From Paraburkholderia franconis (GTDB lineage Bacteria; Pseudomonadota; Gammaproteobacteria; Burkholderiales; Burkholderiaceae), in assembly GCF_009362735.1 (NCBI RefSeq), contig NZ_WHNP01000022.1:62001-126000 (forward strand): a stretch of 64,000 bases of DNA, given 5' to 3'. A model generated the notes under the pieces. The model made no database searches and had not been told where the DNA came from. It saw only the letters and a list, made by a program, of their open reading frames with translations. Position numbers and translations under genes: made by a program. Below are positions 26,282 to 34,959 of this stretch, piece by piece (within the stretch, counting starts at the first letter, position 1; every line of letters starts with the position of its first letter).

Positions 26282-26845
26282 CAGCCGTTAGTCTAACAAA
26301 AGCGAGTTGTTAATTCAAGGGTTTATTTCAGCCAGAGAGAATAGACTCGGTGATGACTAGCAAAAGGATTGTTAACTTTACGATTATCACGGTGGTCGAA
26401 TTTGTTAACTAAGTTTTAGCTTTTCGCATTTAATAGTGAAGAGTCCTCGACTACAACGGGATACCCTATTGCGCCCATAAGCCCGCCAGCTGGGCACTCC
26501 CGCGCCATCTATATGCTATGAATTACAAAGACCGCGCCACCAAATTTGCAGGTCAAAGCCACAATCATTTATGTAATTTATGATATACACGGAGTTAGCC
26601 GGACATTGCGAATCGCACGCTTCTACGATATACGGCGCGACAGCAACATAGAAAAATAATCTAAATCAGTCTGTTTTCCATTTTGATTGCCGACTTAGCT
26701 CTGGCCGAGAGCGAGCCCCAGTTAGCTCCATGCCGACTTGAACGCGACGGTCACATTTCGCATCTGAGCACCAATAAAAGTTCTTCCCTGGAGCGCAGAC
26801 TCAATCACTGATGCATCCCATTACGGTCGAGCAGCGATAAGAGGT
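26282..26845. other. AT-rich gap upstream of the recombinase module
   Basis: About 560 bases with no convincing gene. TTGTTAACT occurs twice (26369-26377 and 26402-26410), 33 bases apart, and a related GTTGTTAATT lies near 26307. These could be binding sites or part of a promoter for the leftward operon. Confidence 0.4.
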
Positions 26846-27573
26846 GTGGTCCCGCCCTCCCTGCCAACGTGCCTGCGAGTTTGGCGCGCCGGACACCGAA
26901 AGACCGCAACCATCTGGGATTACTCAAGCCTATTCCTGAGCGGCAACACGAACGTAAGTTGGCTCAAAGAGAAGGGCGTATTCATCTGGAACGAGTGGGC
27001 CACCGAAGACAACGAGCTGGGCCCAGTCTACGGCAAGCAATGGACCGCATGGCCGAAAGAACGGCAGGACCATCAACCAGATTGACGACGTCATCAAGAC
27101 ACTCGGGGAGAAGCCAAACAGCCGGCGTATCTTGTTCCATGGCTGGAACCCCGAGTACCTCCCGAACGAGTCCATCAGCTCTCAAGAGAACGCGAAGAAA
27201 GGTCTCATGGCACTGCCGCCGTGCCATCTCCTTTATCAGTTCTACGTCGCGGAAGGCAAGCTATCCGCTCTGCTGTACATCCGCAGTTCTCCTTGGTCTC
27301 CCGTACAACATTGCTTCGCTGGCCTTCCTGACGCATATGGTCGCGCAACAGTGTGACCTGATTCCGTATGAAATCATCGTCAGCATTGGGGACCTGCATG
27401 CGTATTCCAACCATATGAAGCAGATTCAGACACAGCTCGCCCGAGACGTTCGCGAGCTGCCCAAGCTGAATATCAAGCGCCGCCCCGATTCGATTTACGA
27501 CTACAAGTTTGAAGACTTCGAAATCGTCGGCTACAACCCGCACCCCAGTATTGCGGCTCCCATCGCCGTCTGA
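26846..27573 (+). pseudogene. Thymidylate synthase (thyA) remnant with frameshifts
   Basis: Three frame-shifted pieces read in order as the middle and end of a ThyA: FLSGNTNVSWLKEKGVFIWNEW and GPVYGKQW (to about 27050), then RTINQIDDVIKTLGEKPNSR with the catalytic Cys in MALPPCHLLYQFYV (to about 27290), then GLPYNIASLAFLTHMVAQ to the C-terminus at 27573. At least two frameshifts separate them and the N-terminal folate/dUMP Arg segment is missing. It cannot make an active enzyme. It is a relic of phage or plasmid cargo. Confidence 0.88.
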
Positions 27574-27817
27574 GTTGCCGAACAGTTGAACCGCGCGCGG
27601 TCCTCTTCGCTCAGAGAGAGGGCCGCGGCAGCGGCGGCCAACCTTCATCCTCCCGCCCCCTCCTCTCCGCAGTTACTTCTGCATCTCCCGGCCTCGCCAA
27701 CCGCGCCAGACAATCTCCGCTTCAATCCATGATGAGCAACTCTCGCGCGAACGCCACCGGCCCGCGCACCAAGAATCGAAGTCCATATTTATTAAGGGTT
27801 CGAATCCAATTAAATTC

Positions 27818-27874
27818 TTGGCGAATACACTATTAGTTGTATATATTGTCATTTGAAGCACCACATTTGGTGCT
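27818..27874 (+). promoter_or_regulatory. Promoter and palindromic operator for the ImmA/IrrE-like gene
   Basis: TTGGCG (27818-27823) and TATATA (27840-27845) are separated by 16 bases, a plausible sigma70 promoter. Just after the expected transcription start lies a perfect palindrome with 7-base arms, AGCACCA-CATT-TGGTGCT (27857-27874). Its position over the start of transcription suggests a repressor operator. It also argues that translation starts downstream of it. Confidence 0.5.
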
Positions 27875-27905
27875 ATACAACGAAATGCGATTTCGGGGTT
27901 CCCAC

Positions 27906-28592
27906 ATGCACGACATCGACAAGCTTTCCATTGCGGCCGAGGTGCGACGCTTCCAGTTTGAAATCTGGCAGCGCGCGGGGACCACGCACAGCACCATTCC
28001 GCACCTGCTTCAGCTCTTCCGCCCTGACCACGCGGCCTCGGTACATGACATCGAGTACGAAGTGACCGCGGGCTCGCTCGGCGTGCACGGGGTCGGCAAC
28101 GCCCAATACCAGGTAGCCGGGATGGTCGACGTTCCGCGCTCAACGATTCGTATTGCGGGAAACCTGCCCTACGAAGTTCAGCGATTCACCGGAGCGCACG
28201 AACTCGGCCACATCGTGTTGCATCCTGGGCTCTCGCTTCATCGCGACCGCCCCCTCCTCGGTGACGCGCCGGTCCTAGACCGCCGCGAGCGGGAGGCCAA
28301 TTACTTTGCCGCGTGCTTCCTTGCGCCGGAGAAGCTGTTGCGTCGCGCGTTCAAGCAGCGATTTGGCACCGACATGCTCCACCTCGATGACCGCGTAGCA
28401 TTCGCCATCGCCGGCAACGGCTCGCAGGACCTTCTCCGGTCGAAAACTGGGTCGCTTGAGTTTCCGCGCGCAGTAGCAACCGCACGGAAATTTGGTATTG
28501 GCAACCACTTCAAGTCGCTCGCTGAAGAGTTCGGCATGTCGCCGACCGCCATGGCGATTCGCATCCACGAGCTCGACCTGGTCAGCTACTGA
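27906..28592 (+). CDS. ImmA/IrrE-family metallopeptidase
   Basis: A 228-residue protein with the zinc motif GAHELGHIVLH and a downstream Glu in DRREREANYFAACFLAP, the signature of the ImmA/IrrE family. These proteases cleave or inactivate XRE-type repressors. No XRE domain is fused or adjacent here. ATG 27906 is chosen because the upstream palindrome looks regulatory. ATG 27885 and 27837 are also in frame. It is followed 127 bases later by a TIR-domain gene on the same strand, so the two may act together. Confidence 0.88.
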   Translation: MHDIDKLSIAAEVRRFQFEIWQRAGTTHSTIPHLLQLFRPDHAASVHDIEYEVTAGSLGVHGVGNAQYQVAGMVDVPRSTIRIAGNLPYEVQRFTGAHELGHIVLHPGLSLHRDRPLLGDAPVLDRREREANYFAACFLAPEKLLRRAFKQRFGTDMLHLDDRVAFAIAGNGSQDLLRSKTGSLEFPRAVATARKFGIGNHFKSLAEEFGMSPTAMAIRIHELDLVSY

Positions 28593-28719
28593 TGGCGTGC
28601 GGCCTGACAACACTTAGGCCGTTCGGCTTCACGCGTTCGCTCAAGCCAAATCGCCATGCTATGGTGACAACGGCATAGCCGCCTACAACACCCACCTGAA
28701 TTTCTTGCTGGAATACTGC

Positions 28720-29700
28720 ATGGCATCAGTTTTCTTCTCGTACACGCACATCGACGAGTCGCTGCGCGACCAGCTCGAAATCCATCTGTCGCTGATGAAG
28801 CGCGAAGGCCTGATTTCGGCATGGCACGACAGGCGCATCATCGCGGGCGACAACCTCGACGACAGTATAGATGAGCAGCTCGAGAAGGCCGACATCATCT
28901 TGCTGCTCGTCAGCGCGAACTTCATCGCGTCCGAATACTGCATTGCGACCGAGATGACGCGTGCATTGGAGCGGCATAAGGCCGGCGATGCGCGCGTCAT
29001 CCCCGTCATCCTGCGAGCATGTGACTGGCACAGTGCTCCGTTCGGCAAACTGAATGCAGTCCCGACGGACGGTCGACCGGTCACCTCTTGGGCCAACCAG
29101 GACGAGGCTTTCACCGACATTGCGAAGTCGATTCGTAAAGCCGTGGCCGCGACAGCCTCGGCGGCCGCGCCCAAGGTGGGCACGGCATCGGCGGCAAGAA
29201 GCTCAGCGCCCCAGCCCGCAGTCGTCGAACCTTCCGCGGCCGCGCAATTGCCGCGGTCGAGCAACCTTCGCGTCAAGCATGAGTTCTCGGACCTCGACAA
29301 GGACACGTTCGTTTCGGAGACGTTCGACTTTCTTGCCCGCTTCTTCGAGGGTTCGCTCCAGGAGCTGGAGAAGCGGCACGGCCAGTTCCAAGGACGTTTT
29401 TCGCGCATCGATGCGCGCCGGTTCACCGCGAGCATCTACAAGGACGGAAAGAGCGTGTCACAGTGCACCGTTACGCACGGCGGGGCCTTCGGTGGACACA
29501 GCAATCGCGAGATAACCTACTCGAACCAGATTTCCTCGCACGCGAACAGCTACAACGAAGCGCTCACGCTCACCGAAGATAGCCAGACGCTTTATCTGAA
29601 GCCGATGATGAGCATGGCGAGAGGCGTTTCCGAGAAGCTGTCTGACACTGGGGCGGCCGAGTATCTGTGGTCGATGCTTATCGAGCCGATACAACGGTGA
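28720..29700 (+). CDS. TIR-domain protein with uncharacterised C-terminal domain
   Basis: A 326-residue protein. Residues 1-135 are a TIR domain (MASVFFSYTHIDESLRDQLE; DDSIDEQLEKADIILLLVS; NFIASEYCIATEMT). The candidate catalytic Glu is about residue 78, so NAD+ cleavage is possible. A Pro/Ala/Ser-rich linker (about 148-185) leads to a 140-residue domain (FSDLDKDTFVSETFDFLARFFEGSLQELEKRH...) that I do not recognise and that may sense a ligand or partner. The start is ATG 28720. Bacterial TIR proteins are frequent in antiphage systems. Confidence 0.85.
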   Translation: MASVFFSYTHIDESLRDQLEIHLSLMKREGLISAWHDRRIIAGDNLDDSIDEQLEKADIILLLVSANFIASEYCIATEMTRALERHKAGDARVIPVILRACDWHSAPFGKLNAVPTDGRPVTSWANQDEAFTDIAKSIRKAVAATASAAAPKVGTASAARSSAPQPAVVEPSAAAQLPRSSNLRVKHEFSDLDKDTFVSETFDFLARFFEGSLQELEKRHGQFQGRFSRIDARRFTASIYKDGKSVSQCTVTHGGAFGGHSNREITYSNQISSHANSYNEALTLTEDSQTLYLKPMMSMARGVSEKLSDTGAAEYLWSMLIEPIQR

Positions 29701-29955
29701 TTCGCCGCGGCCGACCGCGACAATAGCGCGCCGGCCGCCGCTTCACCCATCTCCCGACGAAGTTGAGCAGCTTCTGAAACGGCACTTTCGCCGCGTCTTC
29801 TAGCGCTGCGTGAGATGCGCCGGATGACTTGCCGCGCGCGTGATAACAACAACGCTCCTGTACGCCCGTAAATATCTCTTTACGCGCTCGGTCGGCGTAT
29901 AGCACGCAGCTACAATATGACCTACAACTTGCGTGAATCGCCCTTCTTATTGCCC

Positions 29956-30804
29956 ATGACCACTCTGACCACGAATTCGCATCTTGCTTTGATGTATGAA
30001 CAGGCAAGTAATTTCTTGAACCTTGACCAGGCGGCCCGCGCGCAGTCGGACTGGTTCAGAAGCTTTCGTGACGACAAAGACGTCCGCAGCTTCTTCAAGA
30101 AGAAGAAGGTGCTTGCGAAAGGTACGAGTTTGCAGGTCACCGCCATAGCGCAGATAGCCCGCGCGGTTGTCGACTGTATCGAGGATGGGGAGCCTGACCT
30201 CGCACCGACTGGCGCTGAAGTGCGCGACATCATGAAGAGCGCCACAGACCTGGCGACCAAGCTGACTGCGGCGCCCTCCTCTTGGCTTACTCCGAGTGCC
30301 AGAACACGCGGCTTCCAGGAGCCGCTGCGGACGCTCCAGACCATGCCGTCGATTGTTCCGGCTAGGACCGCTGGCCGCTTGCCGATGACACAGCGTCGAA
30401 CGCTGATTCTTCGGCTCGCCCATGCCATCTGCGAGGTTTGCGACGAAATTCCTATTCGACTCATCACGACGGTCGTCGCGCGCGCGTGGGAAGATACCTT
30501 AGAACGTCAAGTCTACGAAGTGCTGACTGCCGCCGAACGCGACAGTATCCGAGCGCTCGTCGACTCGAAGCGCCGGAATCAAGCCGACAGCGAGAACACA
30601 GCACATCTGGCGATAAGCCGGGCGAGCATTCCGCGAAACCGCACTTCGCCGGTGCCCGACACCCGAACCGACGCTCAGCGGCTAGCTCAGGCTCTCGACA
30701 TCGTGGGCGGGTTCGTTGATGAGACAGCGGCTATCGTGCTTCACGACGCGCTGAGCACTGCGGCCGCCGAACTCGGGATAGAGCCGGATTCGGCGGAGGA
30801 ATAG
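29956..30804 (+). CDS. Hypothetical protein in defence region
   Basis: A 282-residue soluble, helical protein starting at ATG 29956 (ATG 29917 also in frame). No signal peptide or membrane segment is seen. A basic KKKKVLAKG patch lies near residue 50 and an RDIMKSATDLATKL helix follows. The C-terminal half is rich in Arg, Ala and Thr. I do not recognise a family. Codon use is gene-like and the opposite strand shows no competing gene. Confidence 0.55.
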   Translation: MTTLTTNSHLALMYEQASNFLNLDQAARAQSDWFRSFRDDKDVRSFFKKKKVLAKGTSLQVTAIAQIARAVVDCIEDGEPDLAPTGAEVRDIMKSATDLATKLTAAPSSWLTPSARTRGFQEPLRTLQTMPSIVPARTAGRLPMTQRRTLILRLAHAICEVCDEIPIRLITTVVARAWEDTLERQVYEVLTAAERDSIRALVDSKRRNQADSENTAHLAISRASIPRNRTSPVPDTRTDAQRLAQALDIVGGFVDETAAIVLHDALSTAAAELGIEPDSAEE

Positions 30805-30941
30805 AAACCAGCGGAAATTGGGCCTGTTTTCCCGCCTATTTCCTCCGGATTTTTTACGGCTGAATTGGCTTGGTATTTCGGTAGCAGTGTTTCGGGCCGA
30901 CAGGCGAACAATACGTCCTGTCATAACTCGCACTGCATCGA

Positions 30942-31310
30942 ATGCAAAAACACACCAAACCGCAGAACTTCCAGTCCTTCGACAGCATCATCGCCAACTG
31001 GCCAGACAACACCGCCGAGCATCAGCGTGCACGCTTGCTTGATGCAATGCGGCTGTGCGCGGGGATTACGACACTGGAGGCCACGCGGTACCTCGACGTC
31101 ATCGACCCTCGGGCGCGAGTGGTTGAGCTCCGCAAAGAGGGTTATCGCATCATCACCTCGTGGGTCAGCCAGCCGTCCGAGTGTGGCCGTCTCCACAACG
31201 TGGGGTTGTACACGCTCGCTGCTAACGCAACCAACATCGACATGGGCGCGAAGGTGAAGCCCGTGCTCGAGTCGGGCAACTGCCAGTTGGTGCTTGCTCT
31301 CTGGCACTGA
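30942..31310 (+). CDS. HTH_39-type winged-helix protein
   Basis: A 122-residue protein with a helix-turn-helix of the HTH_39 type (about residues 26-75: QRARLLDAMRLCAGITTLEA, then VELRKEGYRIIT). Such small proteins are common in phages and islands and usually control local genes. The C-terminal third (CGRLHNVGLYTLAANATN) looks like a short beta segment. It is convergent with the PIN-like gene. Confidence 0.75.
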   Translation: MQKHTKPQNFQSFDSIIANWPDNTAEHQRARLLDAMRLCAGITTLEATRYLDVIDPRARVVELRKEGYRIITSWVSQPSECGRLHNVGLYTLAANATNIDMGAKVKPVLESGNCQLVLALWH

Positions 31311-31389
31311 CGGGCGCATGCGGTGAGGGGTGGATTCATATCACCTAATCATCGTGCGTCCGGCGCTCGACAGCGACCTCTGCGACAGT

Positions 31390-31412
31390 GGCAGCATCAG
31401 CCCGGTGCTGCC
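31390..31412. repeat. Inverted repeat between convergent genes
   Basis: GGCAGCA and TGCTGCC with a nine-base loop lie between the ends of the HTH_39 and PIN-like genes, just before the latter's stop. There is no T-run, so a role as terminator is only possible. Confidence 0.35.
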
Positions 31413-31418
31413 ATCGTC

Positions 31419-32567
31419 TTACCGCTGCGGGCACGCAGCCGTTATATCGTGGTAACTCGCGGCCTTGCGCACACTACCCAACAGTTCAGCTAGCCGCGGA
31501 ACTTTCTGTTTTGCCCGCCGCACGCTCTCCAACGTCCGCTTATCAACGAAGGTCTCGGTCGCGTAGGGGGCGAGGCAGAGTAGAGAAAGGTCGTTGACAT
31601 CACTGCCCTTCCGTTCGGGCTGGTCGTGCGCGTAGGTCCGCATACATTCATGGGTAAAGGCAGACGGGACACGGTCCGGCGTTACTATCTCCTTGACCTC
31701 TTCCCAAGGAAGATTTTCTGCGTCTGAAGCCATCCTCAAACGCTGTCTGAACATCACCATGGCCATTGTTTCGCGAAACGTGGCGGCAAAGTTGATTTCG
31801 TCCGGTTCGAGTCCTGCCCGCAACAATATACGAACGGGCAACGGCTCCGATAAACCTTCTGAAATGGCGAGCTCTACGTTCGCCGCCACGTCGGACATGA
31901 AGTCGGCCGCCATATGCGCTGGACTTGCTATGCGCTTGTCTCCGCGCTCGACTATTTCTTTCTTAAGGTGGGCGCGGACCTTAACAAGCGTCGCAGCGGT
32001 AGCTTCATTGTCTCGATGCGGCTTGTCCAACCAGTCAGCAATACGCGTGTTTTCGATTTCAATCGCGCGCCAAGGCGAGATTACGGCGACCTTCTGCGCG
32101 TGCGCTTGATGCTCAGCAAGAAAGAGGCGAAGGATTCGCCAATTGCTCAAACTGTCTGGCACTGCTTCCAAGCCTGTACCGTAGGACAGTAAGTCGCTGC
32201 GCGCTATATCCCGCACACCGAGGACATCGAGTTCAGGACGCGTATATGCCGCTCGCACCTCAGCCCGGAGGACGTCCAATTCAGAGCCAGGTATGACGTT
32301 CGGAACACCACCCTTCACCCATGCTGCCATCGGCCAGCCTCGCAGGTAGCGCAATCGCATGTCTACAAGACCGTCGTTTCCGTGCTGCATTAGCTCCGCG
32401 ATTTGATGCCACGACAGGAGCGGCAGCCAACCGCGCTCAAAGAGACGTGGAACAAAACGTTCGGCGGAGCGACGGCGCACGGGGTCTCGCGAAGCCCAGT
32501 CTGTAGCAAGTCGTGACAGATGGGATGTATCTAGTACAACAAGGTGAATGTTACGGAGCATGTTCAT
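31419..32567 (-). CDS. PIN-like domain nuclease candidate
   Basis: A 382-residue protein from ATG 32567 (ATG 32561 also possible). The N-terminus reads HLVVLDTSHLSRLATDW, a PIN-type first strand with Asp13. Further acids lie in HQIAELM (Glu58), DVNDLSLLCLAPYATETFVD (about 323-342), the order of a PIN active site. An insertion of about 250 helical residues separates them. Its start overlaps the end of the preceding 108-codon gene by 17 bases. A ribonuclease effector is the likely role. Confidence 0.65.
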   Translation of the reverse strand: MNMLRNIHLVVLDTSHLSRLATDWASRDPVRRRSAERFVPRLFERGWLPLLSWHQIAELMQHGNDGLVDMRLRYLRGWPMAAWVKGGVPNVIPGSELDVLRAEVRAAYTRPELDVLGVRDIARSDLLSYGTGLEAVPDSLSNWRILRLFLAEHQAHAQKVAVISPWRAIEIENTRIADWLDKPHRDNEATAATLVKVRAHLKKEIVERGDKRIASPAHMAADFMSDVAANVELAISEGLSEPLPVRILLRAGLEPDEINFAATFRETMAMVMFRQRLRMASDAENLPWEEVKEIVTPDRVPSAFTHECMRTYAHDQPERKGSDVNDLSLLCLAPYATETFVDKRTLESVRRAKQKVPRLAELLGSVRKAASYHDITAACPQR

Positions 32568-32877
32568 TGCGCGCTTTGAAGGCCCATTCTGCTGGGGCTC
32601 CTCTGAACATCGATGCGTTCGGCGCTCCCCAGCGACGTCTGGAGGTAAACCCTCGGCACAATGCAGCAATCGCTTTACGAAGGTTGTCGCGCGCGGCGTC
32701 AACCTTGTTGGCGATTGTAGCGCCGGACAGGTCACCGAGCTCCTTCTCACCAAGGAAATATGCCGTGTGCTCGCTGGCTTCTTTGCCCGGATGCGGAAGG
32801 CCGTGGAAGACTCGTTCCCCGTTCAGAAAGCCTTCCTTGGCTAAGCACTCGACGCCTCTCGACGTTGCCGCGCCCAA
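32551..32877 (-). CDS. Hypothetical protein overlapping the PIN-like gene
   Basis: Up to 108 residues from TTG 32877. No ATG start of sensible length exists, so the true start is uncertain. The core reads TAYFLGEKELGDLSGATIANKVDAARDNLRKAI and the C-terminus is basic. The overlap with the PIN-like gene and shared strand suggest coupled expression, as in toxin-antitoxin or two-protein defence pairs. No family is recognised. Confidence 0.5.
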   Translation of the reverse strand: MGAATSRGVECLAKEGFLNGERVFHGLPHPGKEASEHTAYFLGEKELGDLSGATIANKVDAARDNLRKAIAALCRGFTSRRRWGAPNASMFRGAPAEWAFKARNEHAP

Positions 32878-33035
32878 GAGGCGTTCTAGCTATTTTGAGG
32901 GTGAAGACAAACCGACATCCGTCCGACCGCTAGGACGGGTGCCAAGATGGTGCCGTTCAATGTTATCTCGAACGTAGCGGCCGAGCGCCTGCCGCATCTT
33001 GCGCGAGAAAGCGGTCGACCGGCATCCGCAAAAAG

Positions 33036-33239
33036 TTATCGCCCTCGCTTTTCCGCTACCGCAGCTCGAATGTCTTTCTCGCTGACGGCACCACTTTTTT
33101 CGCGCATAGTCTTCAGAGTCGTATTTGGCCCGAAGCCCTCGATGGGCTTTGGCAGATTCTTGTTCATCGTATTGCCGTGCTTCTGGTCAATCTTTCCATC
33201 CTTGTCGCGCTGGCGACCATCGAGTCCAGGCTGCTTCAT
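33036..33239 (-). CDS. Small conserved basic protein (MKQPG...RDKDGKI..KHGNT type)
   Basis: A 67-residue protein. The N-terminal half (MKQPGLDGRQRDKDGKIDQK, HGNT) matches a short hypothetical-protein family I have seen beside defence and mobile genes. The C-terminal half differs from the usual version. Lys, Arg and Asp are abundant and no membrane segment is present. It lies 171 bases after the SIR2 gene on the same strand. Function is unknown. Confidence 0.6.
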   Translation of the reverse strand: MKQPGLDGRQRDKDGKIDQKHGNTMNKNLPKPIEGFGPNTTLKTMREKSGAVSEKDIRAAVAEKRGR

Positions 33240-33410
33240 GTTTGCGGTCCAGTTGATTCTGACATGGGAACTGCAGTACGACGCCGTTTACCCCAAAAGT
33301 GCTCAGGTAGAGAGGCAGTTGCAGACGACACAAAACGCTTTGTTGAGACTGTCAACACGACGAGGCGATGTAGCCTTTCATACAGACCGACCGACGTGGC
33401 ATCGGCTTTC

Positions 33411-34772
33411 CTACGTAACAATACAGTCGACCGCGAGAACGTACTCGTTTCCGTCTCGCACAGCCCTGAGCAAATCGACGCATGCCTGCGAATATTTGTT
33501 TGTACTGCTCGATTTCCCGGTCCGCATCGTAATGTGGTACGTGTTATCGGAGGACTTCAGGTCGAAGCCGGTCTGCTCCTCCACAATCTCTATGAGGCGA
33601 TGGGCAGCATTCCAGCCTGTATACCCAAGTTGCTCAGCGACTTCTGTGAGCGTGAAGGGAAAATGCAAATTGACCTTCGCCGGGTCCCCGATTGCGGTGA
33701 TGCCCAGCAAGGTCGCGACACCCTCCCCATGCTCCAGCTTGTGTTCGAGCGTCTGGAAGTCGATTTCAACCTTTTTGGTCGGCACGTCTTTTCGGACCAG
33801 GTCAATCGTGCGCGCGAGCAACGAGCGTAGCAGCTTCATATTCACCTTCTCAAGGGCGCCTCCGCTGATAAACGCTTCATAGACCCATTCGAACGACGAC
33901 GCCGAGATGCTTTTAATTCGGATTTCTCGGTTCTCGCCCACCGCCAGAACCCTGTCCCGCGCTGGGTATGACTTCTCGTCAATCGTAGGGTCCCATTCGA
34001 GAATATAGATGTTAGGGATAAGTGCGAAATTCGCTCGAATCATCCGGTCAACGTCGTATAGCACGCTCCGAATATTGGGGTCGTTCGCACCGTATCCGAT
34101 AAACAGCAGCGGATGTTCTGCAAAGTAGGTCAGCAGCTTTGCGCTCAGGTACTTTTTGTCGGTCTCGAAAGCCTCGTAATCGCCCTGTGTGAGCACAAGC
34201 GACAGCGGGTCCGAAACCGAGCCATGAATCTTGAAGATTTCGCCGATTGAAAGGTAAGGCTGCTTCAAAATGGTCTGGCCGACGACAGCATCGTACTGAG
34301 GAAAGAGCGGTTCCAATAGTTCGTCATAGTTTGTCGTGACGATGGCGTGCGGGTTTATCGCTTGCAACGCCTTCAATTCCGCTTTCAAGTTGGCATGCAC
34401 AGGCTTCAGGTCATGAAGCATCGCCGCAGTCGCGTGCTTCAGGAAAACCTCCGCCGGAAACGCCTCGTCAAAATATTCCGGAGGAAAGTTCGCGCGTCCG
34501 TCTCCCCACGCCCATTCTCGGTACGCTTCCGCGAACATGCTTGCGATATGCGGCTGGTCCTGGACCTTCTGTTTGTAGTAGGCGTAAGGACGGTCAACTC
34601 TCGGGCAATTCTCGGCCAGCTTCTTCAGAAGCTCATCCCAATTTGGTGCGTCTGCGTAACGACGCGCGAACCCAGACCCGACAAATAAAATTGGCTGACA
34701 ACCCGCCAATTGCAACACGTTCGCAATGTCCGCTCTAACCTCTTCCTGATACTGCGCGTAATCCATAGGCAT
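33411..34772 (-). CDS. SIR2-domain protein, likely antiphage NADase
   Basis: A 453-residue protein. Residues 20-290 form a SIR2-like NAD+-binding domain: LFVGSGFARRY (about 29-39), IVTTNYDELLE (144-153), the catalytic-type His183 in FKIHGSVSD and LLFIGYGANDPN (222-233). The C-terminal 150 residues contain a helix-turn-helix-like stretch (TLTEVAEQLGYTGWNAAHRLIEI) and no known effector module. SIR2 proteins of this type deplete NAD+ on phage infection. It is flanked by other leftward defence-type genes and by a small conserved ORF downstream. Confidence 0.85.
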   Translation of the reverse strand: MPMDYAQYQEEVRADIANVLQLAGCQPILFVGSGFARRYADAPNWDELLKKLAENCPRVDRPYAYYKQKVQDQPHIASMFAEAYREWAWGDGRANFPPEYFDEAFPAEVFLKHATAAMLHDLKPVHANLKAELKALQAINPHAIVTTNYDELLEPLFPQYDAVVGQTILKQPYLSIGEIFKIHGSVSDPLSLVLTQGDYEAFETDKKYLSAKLLTYFAEHPLLFIGYGANDPNIRSVLYDVDRMIRANFALIPNIYILEWDPTIDEKSYPARDRVLAVGENREIRIKSISASSFEWVYEAFISGGALEKVNMKLLRSLLARTIDLVRKDVPTKKVEIDFQTLEHKLEHGEGVATLLGITAIGDPAKVNLHFPFTLTEVAEQLGYTGWNAAHRLIEIVEEQTGFDLKSSDNTYHITMRTGKSSSTNKYSQACVDLLRAVRDGNEYVLAVDCIVT

Positions 34773-34959
34773 GTTGGTCTCTCAAAATACAGCACGCCTC
34801 GCGTGCGTTTTTTTTCATTCTTGGAAGCATCATTGTTTCGCTTCCGCTGGCCCATGCTATTACTTTTCTCTTTTTTCGTCGCCATCCAATGACCTCTGCC
34901 ACAGACCGCCGCAGATTTTTATACGAATCTGGCGATTTGCCCTGACGTTGTCGAAGTCC

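Noticed and set aside
27837..27905. Earlier start for the ImmA/IrrE gene
   Set aside because: The 69 bases include a perfect palindrome just after a promoter match, so they read better as leader DNA than coding sequence.
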